64,000 nt of DNA, from NCBI GenBank assembly GCA_014871385.1, contig CM026426.1:59992084-60056083 (forward strand), in the 5' to 3' direction. Both the position numbers and the translations under genes were made by a program. The stretch comes from Ceratodon purpureus (Eukaryota; Streptophyta; Bryopsida; Pseudoditrichales; Ditrichaceae). Numbering within the stretch: the first letter of the stretch is position 1; each line of letters begins with the position of its first letter. Under the pieces are notes generated by a model, which was not told the DNA's origin, did not search any database, and saw only the letters and a list, made by a program, of their open reading frames with translations. Below, piece by piece: positions 1-12,518 of this stretch.

Positions 1-816
1 GTGAAGATCAATCGTCGTTACGGGAGGAAATGATAGAGGCATGGTCGGAGTTCTACGGCAACATGACAGAGGAGGTGGAGCATAACTTGGAATGTTGGTC
101 TCCTTGGTAGCCGAGAACTTGTTTGGTCACGACATTGTGATGCACTGATAATAAAATTGCAAAGAGTTTCCCATCTAACCAAATGTAAATAATAGCGTTA
201 CAAAAACAGTTTATGGAGCACTAGAAGCTATCCTAAGTTAGCCACGAAGAAAATCATGATCCACCTACACGTTTCTTAAACGCATATTCCACATTTGAAT
301 AAGAAACATATGTCCACTCCATTCTGTATAGGTAAGAAGGTTCGTAAAAAATTCTTAGCTGCGTTAACCAACCCTGTTATTCAATTGCAGCATCAGAATC
401 TCCATGTCCATCTCAAAACGGTAATAGAATTCACGACGACTGGATCCCTACGTTTGTTGGGGATTGTACCACGATATTGTTTTTTACTGACAGAGCTAGA
501 TGATAGCTAAAGGCGGTCCTCGCTTAAAATATAAGAGCTCAGCGTTTTCTACAGATACTCGGCGCACTGGCCATGCCATATTCCAGAGTTCCAAAAACAC
601 CAGCGCAATTACAACCTCAAGTCAAAGAGGGGCTCGTGGCCCTGCAATACTTTTCAGAGTATATCCCGATTTTGCCTGAAATTAGATGGGGTTGCTAAAT
701 CAGGACAAATTACGCACACTTGGGAATACGTGAGGTGCAGTCTTCACTTCTTATCCAATTCGCGGTAGACAGGTGTCCAAGAGATCAGTTGAAAAATACT
801 TCGTCACCTGACAATG
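1..816. other. No gene recognised
   Basis: Moderately AT-rich sequence with only short open frames that have no recognisable motif. I see no repeat, RNA gene or element end here. Confidence 0.5.
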
Positions 817-1548
817 TTAGTTTTGAGCATGCCCCCCCCCCCCCCCCCCATTCATGAATTTTGTTACGGCATTCATGAAGACGTCTTCCTCCAGAAGTGC
901 TTTGGACGCACGGTCTTTTCGGCGCATCAAATCCTTGTATGCTTTCATTTGTGCTTCTGTCCGATACCGGGCGGTTTTTAGATTAGCCAATAATGTATCA
1001 AGCTTTTTTGTCGCCCTTTCTAATTCCACTGTACACGATCTGAGGACCGCTTTGCTCAACTTTGCGAGGGCCTGAAGATGGGTAAGTGCAGCTGCTTCAC
1101 CCCCGGAAGATATGGCTTCTGCCAGTTGGATTGAGGCAGATTTGCGGATGTCGGAGGCGTTTCTGTGATTTTCTTCGACACGTCAATGGTGCTTTAGCAT
1201 TTCTACATGCTTGCCTCTAACCGCGACCACCTTGTCTTGGGCATCGCCGAGGGCTTTTTTCACGCTATCGACGTCGACCATGTAAGCTAAGTGCTCGGTT
1301 TCAATTTTCCTCTTTGTGCGACGCGCAGCAGCCATTATATCCTCTGTAATCACGCGTAAGCCTTTCCGGAGAGGCGAGTCCACGCCGCGGACGCATGTTG
1401 TTCCATTATTATGGATGTCGTTCCTCTCACGCAGATGCTGCTTCTCAGTCCCCTCCACGCGCTCCTCCTTCGGCAGAACTTCCTGCACACAGTAGGACAC
1501 GCAATTTGCAATTCGAAGACAGAGGAACGGCTTCAACACAAATTTCAA
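817..1548 (-). pseudogene. Coiled-coil protein fragment of unknown function, one in-frame stop
   Basis: Function not recognised. On the minus strand two open stretches lie in one frame, separated only by TGA at 1183-1185 (context KHH-stop-RVEEN), which fits a CGA (Arg) codon lost by C-to-T change. The joined frame is rich in Lys, Glu, Ala and Leu with heptad-like spacing (for example VELERATKKLDTLLANLKTA), so an alpha-helical coiled coil is likely. It ends with a short Gly run encoded by the C18 tract at 832-849, then HAQN and the stop. No upstream start is convincing; the 5' end probably lies in another exon. The neighbouring minus-strand ORFs may belong to the same locus, but I cannot connect them. 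Confidence 0.45.
832..849. repeat. C18 homopolymer
   Basis: Eighteen consecutive C on the plus strand. It lies inside the minus-strand coiled-coil frame, where it encodes poly-Gly. A tract this long is prone to slippage and to sequencing error. Confidence 0.9.
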
Positions 1549-1616
1549 TCACATACATATAGCAGATATGACGCACTAAATTGGAGACGTGACATAGAAG
1601 GGCTAGCATTACGTAC

Positions 1617-2087
1617 TCAATATGAGACATGGGTGTATTGGAAATTACCTCTACTCCAGCAAACATTGGGCGAACTGCATCCCGTCCGAGTCTTGGCATG
1701 ACTCTCTTGTTGATCCATGGCATTGACGGTGGAATATTCGGGAAGGGGAGTGAATGGGGTTTTCTTATGGCATGGGAAACAACGGCTCATCGCAAACGAG
1801 ACCCAATTCTCCGAACCACCCTGTGCCTCAACAGCTAAACCACGCGCAAAGTGGAAGGGGAGCACACGTCGCAGCAATTTCCGCTGATGTACTCTCTCAA
1901 ATAGCTCGATCACGTAGAGATGATACACCTCCCCGTCTTCATTGTGGAATTCGTACCCACGGCACGGTGCCCCTACTCCTTCAACGAACTTCACCGCCGG
2001 ACCCCAATGTTCGACCACCTCGTTACATCCATATATTGTGCGTGTTGCAGGAATCCCAGGAACAAATCCGCGCCTGCTCAAGAGCAT
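1617..2087 (-). CDS. Hypothetical protein, 156 codons, partial
   Basis: Not recognised. The first half looks protein-like (GCNEVVEHWGPAVKFVEG, then EDGEVYHLYVIELFERVHQRKLLRRVLPFHFARG), with regular alternation of hydrophobic and charged residues. The C-terminal third is low-confidence and may be read-through into non-coding sequence. No signal peptide or membrane segment is visible. It lies on the same strand as the coiled-coil ORF downstream and the Cys-rich ORF upstream, so all three may be exons of one decayed gene. This is inference from position only. Confidence 0.3.
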   Translation of the reverse strand: MLLSRRGFVPGIPATRTIYGCNEVVEHWGPAVKFVEGVGAPCRGYEFHNEDGEVYHLYVIELFERVHQRKLLRRVLPFHFARGLAVEAQGGSENWVSFAMSRCFPCHKKTPFTPLPEYSTVNAMDQQESHAKTRTGCSSPNVCWSRGNFQYTHVSY

Positions 2088-2674
2088 GCAAGCTCAAAAC
2101 CATTCTCTCCATTGCTCCCTCGTTCGATCCATGGTGTTTCTTGTGCAGAAACGAAAGCTCTGAGCTCTGGGTCCAATGGATTGCCTCAAGTGAGGTCCAC
2201 CTAACGTGACGATTACTTCTTTGACAACGCAGAGAGATGGGTGTTATGAATCAATTTGACTGCCCTCATAAATCCTGAAACCACACTAGACTGATATGAT
2301 AGTACTGTTTTCATTAATTTTTGCTCCAACTTTTTAATTAACACAATCAGTTGGACCGCAGGTCTAATGAAGGAATGATTTTGTCGTACATTGCATTTGT
2401 TGGAGTGAGGCGCGATGATTACTCTTAAGTGCTCCTTTTTCCAGCATATCAATGAACCGCGTTCTTCAAAATACGACACAACGGCAATGGATAGCTTGAT
2501 TATCTCAAATCTTATATTGGTAATCAGATTCACCTTACGTGAAAAAAACGTAACACAAACAGTGGCATTGTACGAGTTCAGCCTCAATGCGTTCTGCTCT
2601 ATCTCCCTACACGATATCTAGTCGGAGGTACCTTATATCCCCACATTGCTAACAGTAACCTAATCACAATTCTC

Positions 2675-3283
2675 TCAGTCAATGTCCTCGCTGCTGCTGG
2701 AGCACTCCGATGGTTTGCGGTAAGACGTGCTGTCCGAACATTCATCTGAGCTCCCGCTTGTAGTGTAGCCACGACCGATTCGCTCTTCGAGGTTATCAAG
2801 AACAAAGTCCGAACATTTGCGCTTTCTAATACAAGGCCCGGTTGCTGTCATCTCGCAGATTTTGGTGCAACGGTCGCAGAACCAGGCTCCCCAAGCCACC
2901 TTCTTCGAAGGATTACAACGGCAATTTCTCCTACGACTGCGTATCTTTTCTTCTATCCCCAGGTATCGTACTTTCTGCCACTCCTTGTACTTGCAATGTT
3001 GTGGCCTCCGCAACCAAGTCAGTTGGTAGCACCGCCCGCAAGGACACTCACACATGTCGTGAATGCCGTGTAAGTTCTCCTCGAATTCTAGGGCGATATA
3101 CTCCAACATCCAGGGTGAGATACGTGATCGATTGTTGACCCAATCGGATCGCCAATCTTTCGCACTGGCTTCCATTTGGACGGGATACCATGCCCTCCGA
3201 CTATCCCCTGAAACCACAAACCCTACGTCTAGTTTGTGAGGCTGACTCCTTATCTTGATGCGGAGGTTGATCATCCATGCCAC
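2675..3283 (-). CDS. Cys-rich hypothetical protein, 202 codons
   Basis: Family not recognised. Between about residues 75 and 155 there are several paired cysteines: CECPCGRC, QHC, RNCRC and FCDRCTKIC. This pattern suggests one or two structural zinc sites. The stretch between them is strongly basic. The C-terminus is a Ser-rich acidic tail ending SSSSEDID. The first residues (MAWMINLRIKIRSQ) could be the true start or read-through from an upstream exon. It could be a transposon accessory protein, since a CACTA element follows 2 kb downstream in the opposite orientation, but nothing in the sequence proves that. Confidence 0.4.
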   Translation of the reverse strand: MAWMINLRIKIRSQPHKLDVGFVVSGDSRRAWYPVQMEASAKDWRSDWVNNRSRISPWMLEYIALEFEENLHGIHDMCECPCGRCYQLTWLRRPQHCKYKEWQKVRYLGIEEKIRSRRRNCRCNPSKKVAWGAWFCDRCTKICEMTATGPCIRKRKCSDFVLDNLEERIGRGYTTSGSSDECSDSTSYRKPSECSSSSEDID

Positions 3284-5189
3284 AGTGATACATCAGAGTC
3301 GTCATTTACGGACTTGACCCTTTAACTAAAATGAGATAGACAGGATATTAGGGTTACGAGATAGCCTTATGTTTAGCATGCGCTCTGGTCCTTTTAACGT
3401 CCTTCTTAATTAGTTTATCGCAACGTTCAGAATAGCAGCCATGCTTTTCTAGCGGTATGTATCGTGCAATCTAAAAAAATAGGCTGCCGAGGTTATATGT
3501 GACACAATCTCCATTTAGGTCTAGACGCTACTCGCTATGTCTTTTTATTTCCGGCTATAATGGCAACATGTTCTGCCAGGTATGAAGCTTATCGAGAGTC
3601 ATAGTTTCTCAGTAGCAGCCAAGGTATCCCTAGCATGCACACCGAAGCATAGAGATCACAGCGGTCGAGGATGCAATCTCTACGTCTGCAACCTCGCATT
3701 TTGCAGCGTACTCTGGTAAGTCCTCGTTCTCCATCTTCTTTTCAATTCGCAAGAAAGTCTTATGCGTCGCTATCGTCTAGTTTCACCTGCGTACACAGTC
3801 TATGTCCAGCTCCAGGGAATGGCATACTTCAATAATGAGCAAATTTCACTTTGTTGTCTTATCGCGAATTGTAACACAAATGTTGTGTTTCAATGAGATT
3901 GACTCGAACGCACACGAAGCGACTCTGTCGTGAGGACTATTTACTGCGATTTACAAGCTCCTTCGAATACTATACTGCACGATGTATCCATAGCCAACAT
4001 CCACTTGAGTCTCCTAAGTTGTGGTCAGTAGTTGCCTTACATTTGCATAAAAATATCTAGTCATATTCAACTTGAAAATGCTCAGCAGTAGGACTGAATT
4101 CTGTTAGTCCAATCCCTTCAGGCAGTCAATCCGCAAGGAAATTCCTCCGTTGGATGATATCATGTCGTCGACCATAAGAGATCTCATAGACGCTCCTGCC
4201 CGAATTGCCTCCCTTGATGCTAAACTACAGCTCCGAGAACAGCATTGGGCCGAGACTAACCAGTACTAGTTGGTGAAATGTAAATGCAATATTTGCGTCG
4301 GATCACCAGCGTGAAAACGCTCACCTGCCATGGCTCGGGCACATCTGAACGATTTTGGGCGACACCCGTACTTCAGGGGACACACCCAGGTAAATTCACT
4401 GATTCCAGACTGCACTTATGTTAGCTGTGCGTTGTTTATTGCGACCATCGCTTGAACTTCTCGTCTTTGAATTACACGCATACTCTGCGCATGTACTTGA
4501 ATTCAAAGACGACCTCGTTAAATAATGTTTGTTGAATCCATATCAATGAATCGAATCCTAGACTCCACAATATTTGATTGGTACTTATATAAATCCGAGG
4601 AATGTACGAGACATGGGATACCGTAACTTCGAAACAAAATCAGTTTCCTTTAAATTTATGGGAGTGTTTAAATTCTGATACGTATATCACTGATTTTAAA
4701 GATTCATCGTTCACTGATCAGGATAATGCGTTTACATTTTATAGAATTGCCGGCTTGCATTTGTAGAGTCACCAGACAGGGACATATGAATTGATGGATG
4801 ACCAATTTGCGTCACTAAGGTGTTTGAAGTAGACTTCCTGTAGATGTCCTCGAAATTTGATTTTTTAACTCTCTAAGTTTTTGTTTCTACATAAACTTAG
4901 GTGTATGCACCTGTTTCATGTACTCGTCGAATGGTAGGAAATTGATATCGCGATCTGCTGATTGAGGCACAGAACGGCTTAATGGATTGTGCTTGAGTTA
5001 TCTGCTCCACTCTTCAATTAATAGTACATGCTCCGGGCTGTCAATGTTCATCAGTAGATACATATGCAATGTTGAATCCCTAAAAGGATACAAAATCTGG
5101 CACATTAATTTACAGATTCTTTAATTCAAGTTATCGGCCATTTCTTTGGAGGTGTTATTCGCTAACTTAGATGCTCAATTCTGAAAATG
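3284..5189. other. No gene recognised
   Basis: About 1.9 kb without a usable reading frame. A weak inverted repeat occurs near 4445-4515 (GTCTTTGAATT matched by AATTCAAAGAC). It may contain the 5' region of the CACTA element whose coding part starts near 5190, but I could not identify a CACTA terminal sequence. Confidence 0.4.
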
Positions 5190-8100
5190 TAGGGCATACC
5201 TCCGGATTCTTCAGACGATGAGTGGGACTCTCATATTCAAGCTGAGTACGGGAGGTTCGGTCGTGCGAGATTGCTACGCGAGGCAGCTCCGATTACAGAT
5301 GCGAATATGAACATCACTAGCCTTGTTCAGAATGCATTCCACAGATATGAGGAAATGTCACGGGATGCTGAGGAGCATGGACTATCTAAGGATCCTGCCA
5401 CACAGTCGGACCCGCCACCCCCACTTCTGAACAGAACGATGAAGAGAGCGACAAAGATGGGGACACAGGTGTCAGGCAGGAAGAAGACTACATGACAGCG
5501 GCGCAGCGGATGCTGGAGGAGAGTTCGCACACACTTCTATTTGCGGGAGCACGAATGAGCAGCCTGAGTGCTACCATGGTCTTACTCCAGGCATGTAGAA
5601 CGCACAAATGCAGCAGTGCCTTTATCACAGAGCTTCTGACGATCCTCAAGAATGCAATTCTTCCGGAAGTAAACACACTTCCTTCCAGTGAATATGCAGC
5701 TACGAAGTTCTTGAGGAAGCTCGGTTTACAACACCAAGATATTCACGTATGTCCTAATAACTGCATGCTGTACCGGCTCGAAGATGAAGATAAGGAGCAC
5801 TGCACCAAAGGTGGTTGTAGAGCTCCCAGATATAAGCGCGTGATTATTTCAAAGGTGCCCTGCAAAGTACTCAGGTTCTTCCCGACCATTCCCCGTATGC
5901 AGTGCATATTTAGTACACCAAAACTTTCGAGGCTCCAAACCTGGCACATTGAGAACAAGAGTCAAGACGGAAAATTGCGGCATGCTGCAGACAACCCACA
6001 ATGGTCATTTATTGACGACATGGACGTATCCTTTACAGCGGAGCATCGGAACATAAGATTGGGACTTGCAACAGATGGCTTAAATCCATTTTTTGTCAAG
6101 AGGTCGATATGGTCTACATGGCCGGTACTGTTGATAAATTATAACGTCCCCCCGTGGCTCTGCACTAAGAAGGGTTTCTTGATACTCAACATGATAATAC
6201 CTGGTCCTCACTCAGTCACAGGGGCCTCGTTTGATGTTTTTCTTCAACCGATATTAGAGGAACTCATAACTTTATGGAAGCCAGAAGGTGTGCCTACAGT
6301 CAATGCTGCACAGTATTAGGGTGAACAGTCTTTCAACATGCGTGCAGTCCTTAGATGGACTCTACACGACTTTCCCGCCTATGGCGTTGTTTCTGGCTGT
6401 GCAACTAAAGGATACGTCGGCTGTCCATGTTGTGGCCAACACACTATCTCCCGGCGTTCGATTGCTGTGAAGAAAAACATATATTCATGTTTTCAGTATC
6501 GGAGATGGCTATCGGCTAACCATCCTCTACGTGTCGACACCATGAATTTTGGCGGTTAGGAAGATCACGAAATAGCCCCGTCCCGCCCTACAGGAGAGTC
6601 CTCCATTCGTCACGGCAGAGGCAGGCAGACATTCTTATACAACGGAGGCACTCCCAGGAGCTCGGACCGTGCCCGTATACATGGAGTCAATCGAGTGTCG
6701 TCACTGTACCAACTATCCTACTGGAAGGTAATATCTTAAACCCGATCCCTTTAAATTCTACTGCTTCATCTACTGTTGGCACTGGAAAACAGCTCCGAGG
6801 TGTAGGATGTGGGAGTTGTTCCCGGCATTAATCCAGATGTTTGGGAGTCCGTCCACTCGCAAACCTCCCTCTCTTGAATGGATTCAATGCAGCTGCTGGA
6901 TTAAGGATGTTGCAATGCAGTTAGTTTTTGGGGCGTTTTACCGGGGGATTAAGCTTCACTATTTTGCACGTCCAGGCTTCATTTGAGGAACTGGCTAATA
7001 TGTGAGTTACAGTAGTTAATTGAATGCTAGGTGCTGATTGGAACACAGACAGTTTCACAAGATTTCAGAGTTACTCAAGTTTCGGGTAATGTCCATGATT
7101 GGTGGTCTTTGATTTTTTTTTTCCCCCAGATTTTAACTAACTTACATGCTGCGTGAAAGTTGATGCAATGAAGTATATGACACTAAGATGGTCTAAAGTT
7201 CTATGCTGACTAAACTTTTATCCTGAAAATAGTCGGCAGAGGGCTTAACTTGAAAGTGCAATCCTCAACAATGAAGGGTAGAAAAGCCTAATGCAAAGTT
7301 TTTTTCAGTTTTACTAAGTCGGAGGTGCTTAAACAGCCTTCGATCAATTCAGTATACAATGTTAATAGTTCAGTATTTAGTATCCGATCTGGGAGCATTA
7401 CATTCAGTATACAATGTTCAAAATTTTTCATTTTTGCATTGGCATGATGGAATGGCAATTTACTTGTGTATTTTGTTTAATGCTTGCAGGATCTGCCAAT
7501 TCATCACCTCGTTAAAGTAATGCACACCGAGAGAAACATCCCGGCAAACATCCTCAAACATATCTTTGGAGATAACGACACCGAAGAGGTCCGTAAGGAC
7601 ATGGAACAGGCCGGGATAATGCGGAATCTGTGGCTGCAAGCACGCCCCAACTCTGATAGCTTCATCCTTCCTAGAGCCCCGTACGTGCTATCTGAATCGG
7701 AGCAAAGAAGTTTCCTTCGAGCTGTGAGTGAAACGAGAACTCCAACAGGTTTTTCTTCAACGCTTCATAAACACGCAGAGAAAGATAGACTCGCAGGTAT
7801 CAAATCCCATGACCATCATGTGCTCTTGCAGCAGATCATGCCTGCGGCTCTCCGAGGTAGTTTACAAGTAGGGCCTAGAAATGCAGTCATCCAGATGGGC
7901 ACCGTGTTCTAGAGAATTTGCTCTAAAGTGATTGACCCCTCGGAAATCCTGGAGCTCATGAATTATGCAGCGGAGACACTCTGTCTTTTTGAACTGCACT
8001 TTCCTCCCAGCTTCTTCGATATAATGACTCACCTAACCGTACATCTGATCAAAGAACTGGCACAATGCGGCCCAGTACACTCTCGCTGGTGTTATCCAGT

Positions 8101-9348
8101 CAAGAGGTACATGGGAGTCCTGGCCGGTTACGTCGAGCATGGCCTCGGTATATAGGGATGACGAGGCCCTTGACTTCGCAACAGAGTATTTCTCGGATTT
8201 TCTACACACTCGGCGTAGAATATGGGACTCTGAAGAAGAGCTTCGAGACTCAGGCGAGCTCGTGATGGGGAAAGTGATTTCCATCACCCTTTCACAGGAA
8301 GACGTAAGAGACATACATCAATATGCAATCGCTCACTCGGAGTACACCGAGGAGTTGTTGGGGTAAGCTCTCTATCATTATCTGTAATATCCGGCCTTCA
8401 CATTAGAGTACTAATATTGCCTTTGAATTACAAGTAGAATTCAGTAAGCACTCACGGTGCAAGCTAATGCTCTGATGCTTCTGTATAGAGAGTACGATTC
8501 TCAAAAAGATCAGAGGAACTCAGACTGCCAGTCCGTACGGGCGCAGTACCAGGAAAGGAATCCAGGCAGGAGCGTATCGTATCCTGAACATCTCAATTCA
8601 ATGCCACCCTTCTCAACATGGCTTTGCCACCATGATCAACAATTACAGGAGTCAAATTTCCCAGTCGAGGAGAAATTGATTCAGCTTTCGACACCTCCAT
8701 CGACCGCAGCGAAGTCTTACAATTACATGTGGTCCTACGGTGCTCTGCTGAGATGCATAGAGGACGAGAGTACGAGAGCGTATGCAACATATGACTCGGG
8801 CATCTCCACTTCAGTGAGCGAGCGTGCAGTGGACCGAATCGAAGTAGGAGTCCTTAAAAGAATTTACCGTGTTTCATTCTCAAGGTGGAACGTTATATTC
8901 TTGAAGGTGGAATGGATCCGACAAGATATGATCAAGAAGGACCGTATGGGATTCTGGACATGCAGGACGAACATTCGAGAAGATCGAAGGCGAATGAATC
9001 ACTTCCTCTTACCTGCAAACGCCATACAGGTTTTTTTTCATGGAAGATGTCCTGAATCCTCAATGGAAGATAGTCTTGCGAAACGAACCAAGAGCACGAC
9101 GCATTGTCGGGACGTGTGAAACTGGGTTTGACTTCGGTCCCAGCGTTGGCGGGGTGGACAACATTCCTCGCACAGCTGCAGGCCCCTCTTCTGTCTGTAA
9201 CGACGATGATCAGCAGGATTCTCTAAGACAAGTGCCTCTTGCACGCGTCAATGAGTTAGATGCTAATCTCACACGAGAAGAAGACGACTCGCATTATGAT
9301 GACAACGAGTACGAAGATGAAGCGGAGCCCGAGTTTCCTCTGATTTAG
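5190..9348 (+). pseudogene. CACTA (En/Spm) TNP2-type transposase, decayed
   Basis: Encodes what remains of a TNP2 (Transposase_21 type) enzyme, which cuts and pastes CACTA transposons in the nucleus. Family landmarks appear in order: HVCPNNCMLYR with a Cys-rich CTKGGC box, the KVLRFFP and RLQTWH boxes, LGLATDGLNPF carrying the first catalytic Asp, WPVLLINYNVPPWL, LRWTLHDFPAYG, GCPCCGQHT, VMHTERN, KSHDHHVLLQQIMPAALRG, FPPSFFDIMTHL and YPVKRYMG. After 8457 comes the conserved C-terminal region of such proteins (GVLKRIYRVSF, KVEWIR, FWTCRTNI, ANAIQVFF). Lesions are frameshifts near 5425, 8145 and 9040 (a T8 run), and in-frame TAG at 6317-6319, 6557-6559 and 7910-7912. An acceptor-like sequence at 5190 suggests an earlier exon. 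TAG and TGA end the frame at about 9346. Confidence 0.9.
6728..7489 (+). other. Intron in the TNP2 transposase gene
   Basis: The exon ends YWK|GTAATATC and resumes TGCTTGCAG|GATCTGCC, giving YWK-DLPIHHLVKVMH in the same frame. This matches the conserved run of this family (YWK.LPIRHNLDVMH). The 762-bp interior is AT-rich, stop-filled and T-rich toward the acceptor. Confidence 0.75.
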
Positions 9349-10429
9349 TGATGTGAACGGCATGGGTACTGACCGAGGTATTATTGGATTTGCACACTAA
9401 AATTGTGCCAATTCGTAGCATGCTAGACAAAGCATGTTTAGTTCTCGTTTATAAATCTGCTTCTGTGCATGGGTAGAGATGCACAGATGTTTGGTTTCTG
9501 AGAAATTGACCTTGTTCCTTTTACATTGTGAAAATCGAATTCTCTGAAATTGATCAGCAATGTTTACCATCTGCGAAACCAAATCTGCATGCAAGCCTTC
9601 TCATACGTAAACAGTAGCCATTTCATGAATAGTGCCATTCCACACGAACTACACAAAGAGGTATGTCCGCAGGATGAATGACTTAGAACATCCACCAAAT
9701 TTTTCACAGAATCGTCCTACACGACGAAATTACTAAACCAGTAACTAACTTACCCAAAAAACGAATCCGGATATCCCTATTCCCGTCACACGCCACACCC
9801 GATCATGAACGGAGTGCTTCTGTAACGAGAAATCTGAACTTGTAACAAATTCTATTGCTGATATACTGTTGCCAATAATGCAGAAACGGAGTAATGAACC
9901 AGGCAGCCAAATGAACGGGTCTCTCGCAGATACGTACCCGAGATAGACCAAAAACAGACCCACCCGGCCCTAAACGCACTCAACACTGTACAAGTGCTGC
10001 TGATGAACGCCACCCATTGGTCGAAGGTTCTGTTTGGCCCAAGCCCGAACATCTGACGACCGTCGCTGCCCCCAAGTCGTTTAAGACAGCTTTGTACTAG
10101 TGGTCCCTTGTTTCTTGTTCAAGTAGATTGAGATTTGAAAGAGTTGTAGATCTCTTGTAGGGCTTTCAAATGGTAGTAAGCACGTCCAATTTTGAGTTAT
10201 AGGGAGTGAGATATCGCCTTCCGAAGTTGGGGTCATCAAAGGAGTGCGGCTGGAGGAAGGGTCTCGGATTTTTAGCAATCAGTCTTTGAATTTTGATCCT
10301 ACGATCTTGAGATATTGAGGGTAGATGCAAAATCAACTTAGCTTTCCAAAAAGCTAAGGCACGTTTTAATCCAAGCAAGGATGGAGTAATGGCAACCTAT
10401 AAACTGAAAGGTACTTCAATAAAATCTCC

Positions 10430-10451
10430 GGGGGGGGGGGGGGGGGGGGGG
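10430..10451. repeat. G22 homopolymer
   Basis: Twenty-two consecutive G. It could mark a slippage hotspot, a quadruplex-prone tract or an assembly weak point. Confidence 0.9.
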
Positions 10452-10602
10452 TTTCTCCTAACTTTATTTTTGTTCTCCATCTTCTTCTTGTCTCCATTCT
10501 TCCCTTGTTCCTTGAATGATGTGTTGCTATGAACTCACCGTGAGCACAGTGATGTGGAGTGTGTAGATTAAGGAGGATCTAGCATGAGCAGCCCCTTACG
10601 TT

Positions 10603-10830
10603 ACGTCATCCTACGTCTAAAGACGTTTTCCAAAATGCGTTAAAATATGTGACATATGTGTTTATCAGCATCAAGTTGAACACTACATTTTGTTTCTTTT
10701 GACACAAAATTCAAATTGAATGCGTCACTATTGACGTGGCAAACATCATCCTCCGTCTAAAGACATTTCTGTAAACGCTTTGAAATAAGTGGCACATGTG
10801 TTTATCAGCGTCAAATAGCGTCAAAGTTAA
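10603..10830. repeat. Degenerate direct repeat, two copies about 140 bp apart
   Basis: Copy 1 (about 10603-10690) and copy 2 (about 10743-10830) share CATCCTMCGTCTAAAGAC, then TGTGTTTATCAGC and RTCAA in the same order. Origin unknown; probably part of an old element. Confidence 0.65.
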
Positions 10831-10934
10831 CATCTGAGACGCCCTTCCAAAACACGTCACACTAAGTTTACATAAACACAAAAAAACACAAATCCCAAAT
10901 CTGATTCAAAACTATATCCTCAATCCACAACCAC

Positions 10935-11601
10935 TGTTATGCTCTAGTGGAGCCATAGACTAGGGAGAGTCAAGGGAGTTTTGGGAGGCAAGGGAGCCCC
11001 TGAGGGGTGAGTTTGAGTTTGGCCAGCAGGGTAAAGGAAGTGTTGAGATCCGAGAGGAAACCGTGTGGGAGCCAAGGAATCCAAAGAGGGGAAGTGGTAA
11101 GGTCTAAGGGAGAGGAGTTGTTCAGTCAGAGTAGAAAGAAAGTTGAGGTTCCTCCCGAGACTGTATATGTCGACCCAGGAGTCACGGGGCTATGAGGGGG
11201 ATCCTAGTGCAAAATGCTTACAACAAGAACATAACATTCAGACGGTGTAGAAAAGGGAAGAGCATGTGAGGCATACAAATAGAACAACAAGGATTACCAA
11301 GAAGTGACCATGATGTCTATTGTCTTAACCAGAACCGCAACACACAAAAGAGGTGAGGCAGAATACAAAGGAAAGTTTGGGAACTAAAATGTGACTCAAA
11401 AACTAGAGAGTGGCCTCTGCTACGGCCTAAGGCTATTAGTAATGTGGCCTGATCCTAATTCCACGGTAAATCTACAGTTAGCATTGTTGGTATTTTGCCT
11501 AGCTGTCCAAGTCTTCCTCTGTTGGTCTTCGTCCTTGGTGGCTGGGTCTTCCTTGGCGATCTTGTTCTTCTTAGCGAGTCTTCCTATGTTGCCGGGCAAA
11601 A
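10935..11601 (-). repeat. 3' LTR of the Ty3/gypsy element
   Basis: Shares two blocks with 52,524-52,948: about 120 bp near 10950-11070 and about 280 bp near 11322-11601, the latter with roughly 4% mismatches by eye. The other copy lacks about 250 bp in the middle. Edges are TGTT at 10935 and, at 11601, a terminus that aligns with the AACA end of the other copy but reads AAAA. A purine-rich tract abuts the 11601 edge on the minus strand, as expected for a 3' LTR. Confidence 0.8.
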
Positions 11602-11616
11602 TTTTGCCCCCCTTCC
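11602..11616 (-). other. Polypurine tract
   Basis: The minus strand reads GGAAGGGGGGCAAAA directly against the LTR edge. This is the normal position of the plus-strand primer of reverse transcription. Confidence 0.65.
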
Positions 11617-12518
11617 GAGAGTGCAAGTCGTCCTCGACTTGCATAGATTTAGCCACGGCTTCGGCGGTGGGCAGGTCTGCGGTCTGGTCGAGTTTCTTCA
11701 CGGGGAACTTGTGCATGGCGTCGAAGTGGAGCTTGGTCTCCGTATAAGGCGGGTATGGCTGCAGCAACACCCCTGTGGATTAGATTATGCTTTGATCTAG
11801 ATGTTACCGCATCTTGGTATACATCATAGACTGTCTTCCCTAGGATCTTGGTACATGCAGGGCACTGAACTTGCTGAGCCTCGGGATTGCAGTAGAGAGC
11901 AGAGAAGTCAGGATTGGCTGAGAAATACTTCTTAACTTCTGTGATAGGTGTCTCTAATTCTGTCTCAGAAATTCTTCACTCTTGTCACTAGCCTGATCCT
12001 TAAACTAAATTCTTCTTCAATTCATTTTAATGATTCCTTATGGTGTTTAAAAGGTTTAGGGCGTGAATGTACCAGGGTTGCAGGGATGCTTGGACCGACT
12101 TGGACAGTGGGAGCTAGGTGTGGGGACGGTTTTGGACTTAGATCAAGATCGGTGAGATGGTCGGGGATGTCCACGCGATCATCCTAACTGCCTTGGTTGT
12201 GAATTGTGGGCGTCGGTGGAGGTCCTTGAGGTGGTGTTGCTTGAAGGATGGAAGCAGGCAGAATAGTGTCCATAGCCGGGGCATCGAGGGCTTCGGGTGA
12301 CATCACCTCCATGTCAACACTGTCCCATTCCTAGTTCGCTTGGTCGAGCTCCAGGTCTGCCAAGGCATTGTCCAAGCAGGTGTCTAAGAAGTCCTAGGGT
12401 GGTTCGGGTGCAGTCGAGGGTTGTACAAGCAGCAGCTGATATGGAAGGCTCGCGATTGTCTTGGTTGCAGAATTACCCCAGCCCACTTTGTTGGCTTTGA
12501 AGCTTTCCTGGGCTTGAT

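Larger units (their letters stand above)
9349..10934. other. Non-coding stretch between CACTA remnant and LTR
   Basis: No convincing gene. It holds a degenerate direct repeat (10603-10830) and a G22 tract. The 3' end of the CACTA element should lie here, but I could not identify its terminal repeat. Confidence 0.5.
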
